NCBI GenBank assembly: GCA_020692355.1
Contig: JAIMKP010000033.1
Location: 1-35,085 of the forward strand
Origin: Desulfosporosinus sp.
Lineage (GTDB): Bacteria > Bacillota > Desulfitobacteriia > Desulfitobacteriales > Desulfitobacteriaceae
DNA: 35,085 nt
Reading direction: 5' to 3'
Shown here: one piece after another, positions 32,984 to 35,085 of the stretch
Position numbering within the stretch: position 1 is the stretch's first letter
How the letters are laid out: every line of letters begins with the position of its first letter
Program-made: the position numbers and the translations under genes
The notes under the pieces: generated by a model
The model's input: the letters and a program-made list of their open reading frames with translations, nothing else
Database searches by the model: none
Told to the model about the DNA's origin: nothing

Positions 32984-33688
32984 ATGAAAATGATCCTGGG
33001 AACGGATTTATTTCCGCTTTTTCTGTCACTGCGCTTGGCGAGCACGGCTTCGATGATCGGTTTTTTTGTTGGGCTCCCGGTTTCCTGGCTTCTCGGACAT
33101 TCAAAAGGTAAATGGGTAGAGGCGCTGGATTCGTTGCTAACGCTTCCGATGGTGTTACCCCCAACGGTCTTGGGCTATTATTTACTACTTGTCCTAGGAC
33201 GGAACAGTGTTGTGGGGCGCATAGCGGAAAGCTTGGGAGTTCCATTGGTGTTTACCACCCGGGGGGCCGTGATGGCCGCGCTGACCGTTTCCCTGCCCTT
33301 TTTTATTAAGACTTCCCGCTCAGCGATCGAAAGTGTCCCGTCTAACCTCTTGGACGCGGCCCGTATGTTGGGAAGAAATGAGGTTGAAGTATTTTTGGAA
33401 ATCGTGATCCCGAATGCCTGGCAAGGAATTGCATCCGGATTCGTGCTGATGTTTGCCAGAGCGCTGGGAGATTTTGGCACCACACTGATGGTTGCGGGAA
33501 GCATACCCGGTGAAACCCTGACCATGCCGATTGCTATTTACAATGCAATGTTGGCAGGAGAACGGTCAACAGCGAATATCCTTGTAGCCATCATGACAGG
33601 CACTGCATTTTTGGTCCTTTTGCTTCTCAATGGACTGAACCGGCGCATCGGAAGGAGGGGGAGGAAAGATGCTCAAGGCCCAATTTAA
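32984..33688 (+). CDS. modB: Molybdate ABC transporter permease
   Basis: Inner-membrane channel of the molybdate importer, a BPD_transp_1 permease of 234 residues with about five to six membrane helices. The EAA loop that docks with ModC is visible (LLDAARMLGRNEVEVFLEIVIPNAWQG), with TLPMVLPPTVLGYYLLL typical of ModB. ATG at 32984 has GGGGG at 7 nt; TTG 32981 and ATG 32990 are alternatives. An 85-nt gap with no clear structure separates it from modA, and it overlaps modC by 20 nt. Confidence 0.95.
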   Translation: MKMILGTDLFPLFLSLRLASTASMIGFFVGLPVSWLLGHSKGKWVEALDSLLTLPMVLPPTVLGYYLLLVLGRNSVVGRIAESLGVPLVFTTRGAVMAALTVSLPFFIKTSRSAIESVPSNLLDAARMLGRNEVEVFLEIVIPNAWQGIASGFVLMFARALGDFGTTLMVAGSIPGETLTMPIAIYNAMLAGERSTANILVAIMTGTAFLVLLLLNGLNRRIGRRGRKDAQGPI

Positions 33689-34772
33689 ATTGCGCTTGGA
33701 ATCTTTTCCCCTGGAGATTGGGTTCGAATTGCCTGCGGGTTCAGTGCTGGCCTTATTTGGCCCCTCGGGATGCGGTAAAAGTATGACTTTGCGGAGTCTG
33801 GCCGGGCTGGTGCGCCCGCATGAAGGGTTTATTACAATTGATGAAGAGATTTTTTATGATTCCTCACAAAAGCGCTTTATTCCAGCACGGAGGCGCAGGA
33901 TTGGCTTTCTTTTTCAAGACTACGCGCTCTTTCCCCATTTGACGGTGGAAAAAAATATTGGATTTGGACTCAAGCATTTAACCAAAAACGCAAAGGCCCA
34001 CAAGGTTCATTCCATCATGGAACGGATGCGATTAAAAGGTTTGGAAAACCGTTATCCTGACCAGCTTTCAGGCGGGCAAAGACAGAGGGTGGCATTAGCC
34101 AGAACTCTCGTGACGGATCCCGGACTGCTCCTGTTAGATGAGCCATTTTCCGCCCTGGATCGTCAGGTGCAGAAAAAGCTGGAAAAAGAAGTGTTGGATA
34201 TTCGAGATGCGTTTTCCGGAACGATCATCTTGGTGACTCATAGTTTGGATGAGGCCTATCGCCTGTGTTCACATATTGCGATTATGGAGAATGGGAGAAT
34301 TCTGCAGTTGGGCAGCCGGGATGATATATTGCACAAGCCGTTAAACCGTACTGTCGCGCGTTTGACAGGGACGGAGAATATCTTTGACGCTGTCGTGGTA
34401 GAACGGGAAGGTCAGAAAGCCGTTGTTTACGTGAAAGAATTGGAGTGCCGTTTATCCGTTCCTAATGAGCTTGGCAGTGAGAACATTTCCCTGGGAATTC
34501 GTCCGTCGCAGATTAAAGTGTTCGCTTCGGATGAGTTTTCTCTGGAGTTAGGAGAAAACCTGCTTTCGGGCAGGGTCGTTCAGAGTATTCCTGGTCCGGA
34601 TGGGCAGACGCTTTATATTAAATTGGAACATCCGGTGCAGAGGAAAGAGCGGGACTATGATATGCAAGCTCAGGTTCCAATTCGCCGGGAGAGTGTCCAT
34701 CCGAGTTTGTTTCAAACGGGAGCCCCTTGTCAGGTTTATCTTCCACCTTCTGCTTTTTCATTTTGGACATAA
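33669..34772 (+). CDS. modC: Molybdate ABC transporter ATP-binding protein
   Basis: ATPase of the molybdate importer, 367 residues. ABC domain: Walker A GPSGCGKS, Q-loop FLFQDYALFPHLTV, signature LSGGQRQRVALARTL, Walker B LLLLDEPFSALD, H-loop VTHSLDEA. The C-terminal third (about 235-367) carries TOBE-type regulatory segments (LGIRPSQIKVF onward), where ModC proteins bind oxyanion for feedback control. The start overlaps modB and has a strong GGAGGGGGAGG site. No convincing terminator follows the stop. Confidence 0.95.
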   Translation: MLKAQFKLRLESFPLEIGFELPAGSVLALFGPSGCGKSMTLRSLAGLVRPHEGFITIDEEIFYDSSQKRFIPARRRRIGFLFQDYALFPHLTVEKNIGFGLKHLTKNAKAHKVHSIMERMRLKGLENRYPDQLSGGQRQRVALARTLVTDPGLLLLDEPFSALDRQVQKKLEKEVLDIRDAFSGTIILVTHSLDEAYRLCSHIAIMENGRILQLGSRDDILHKPLNRTVARLTGTENIFDAVVVEREGQKAVVYVKELECRLSVPNELGSENISLGIRPSQIKVFASDEFSLELGENLLSGRVVQSIPGPDGQTLYIKLEHPVQRKERDYDMQAQVPIRRESVHPSLFQTGAPCQVYLPPSAFSFWT

Positions 34773-34852
34773 ATGGTTTTGAAATAGGCTGAGAATCTGG
34801 TGTAGTCCCTAAATAACATTGAGAGAGAAACTCTGAACCCCTACTGTGTCTA

Positions 34853-35029
34853 TTGATGGAGGAATTTCCAGCGTGAAACCCTTGGCTCCCCGATCCCTTC
34901 ATCCCTTCCGGCAAGTATAGGAAGCTCCTGCTAGGCAATCGGTATCTGTTAATCTATCAGATAAAAAGTGGCATCGTATATGTTGACTTTGTGGTCGATT
35001 ATAGGCAAGACTATGCCTGGCTGTTGTAG
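34853..35029 (+). pseudogene. Broken RelE/ParE-family toxin gene (3' part)
   Basis: The plus-strand frame reads LMEEFPA, a TGA stop (34874-34876), then NPWLPDPFIPSGKYRKLLLG and continues NRYLLIYQIKSGIVYVDFVV with DYRQDYAWLL and a final TAG. The second part matches the C-terminal half of RelE/ParE-type toxins (core strand pair, then the D/R-x-D-Y-x-x-LL end). A CGA-to-TGA change would explain the internal stop, since family members often have FPARNP here. The N-terminal half and an antitoxin gene are not visible. Confidence 0.55.
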
Positions 35030-35040
35030 ATGGTGAACTA

Positions 35041-35060
35041 CTCTCCATTGAAATGGAGAG
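35041..35060. repeat. Small palindrome after the toxin relic
   Basis: CTCTCCAT/ATGGAGAG with a TGAA loop, 11 nt after the relic's last stop. No T run follows. It may be an old terminator or only the end of another decayed frame (one frame across it reads VVDGELLSIEMESFKILGDK and stops at the last base of the window). Confidence 0.35.
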
Positions 35061-35085
35061 CTTCAAGATTCTAGGCGACAAATGA

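Noticed and set aside
34899-35081. Minus-strand frame of 60 codons at the right end
   Set aside because: Antisense to the toxin relic, no ribosome site and no known motif.
1-35085. CRISPR arrays, tRNA or rRNA genes, insertion sequences, phage genes
   Set aside because: No regularly spaced repeats, cloverleaf sequences, transposase or phage motifs were seen on reading the window.

Overview
The window looks like a chromosomal segment of a Gram-positive, probably endospore-forming member of the Clostridia, most like the Desulfitobacterium/Desulfosporosinus group. That placement is inferred from gene order and protein character, not from a database search. Base composition is slightly GC-rich by eye. 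Shine-Dalgarno sites are strong, and many genes start with TTG or GTG. Nearly every gene lies on the minus strand; only rpmB and the modABC operon are on plus.

Right to left on the minus strand (the direction of transcription) there is a long housekeeping and cell-cycle block: priA, def, fmt, a gene-free 370-bp gap holding a candidate repeat element, rsmB, rlmN, two FHA-domain genes, a PP2C phosphatase, a FtsW/RodA-family glycosyltransferase, a small transpeptidase PBP, the PASTA kinase prkC, rsgA, rpe and thiN. rpmB then sits in opposite orientation with its own promoter and hairpin terminator. After it come an Asp23/YloU gene, fakA, sdaAB, sdaAA and recG. Many neighbours overlap by 1-20 nt, so translational coupling is likely. 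The order matches the Bacillus priA-to-recG neighbourhood, except that an FHA-FHA-PP2C-RodA-PBP set, collinear with the actinobacterial pknB locus, is present next to prkC.

Positions 3.4-8.3 kb form an accessory stretch. It has a SHOCT-type small membrane protein, an OmpR-type response regulator and a sensor kinase with a methionine-rich extracytoplasmic loop, then a CstA-family peptide/pyruvate transporter, then relics of another histidine kinase and possibly of an AraC-type regulator. At the left end are recA-recX, with a consensus sigma-A promoter and a clear Gram-positive LexA box, and rny.

The right end is a molybdenum-uptake region. A TTG-started regulator (excisionase-type HTH fused to a substrate-binding-protein-like domain) is divergent from modA-modB-modC. 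The 400-bp space between them has overlapping divergent promoters, a direct repeat that may be an operator, a structured leader that I read as a molybdenum-cofactor (Moco) riboswitch, and a strong intrinsic terminator just before modA. The last 300 bp hold a broken RelE/ParE-type toxin gene. The most notable items are the mod leader, the terminal-inverted-repeat element between fmt and rsmB, and the Met-rich sensor kinase locus. I do not see a wholly new multi-gene system.
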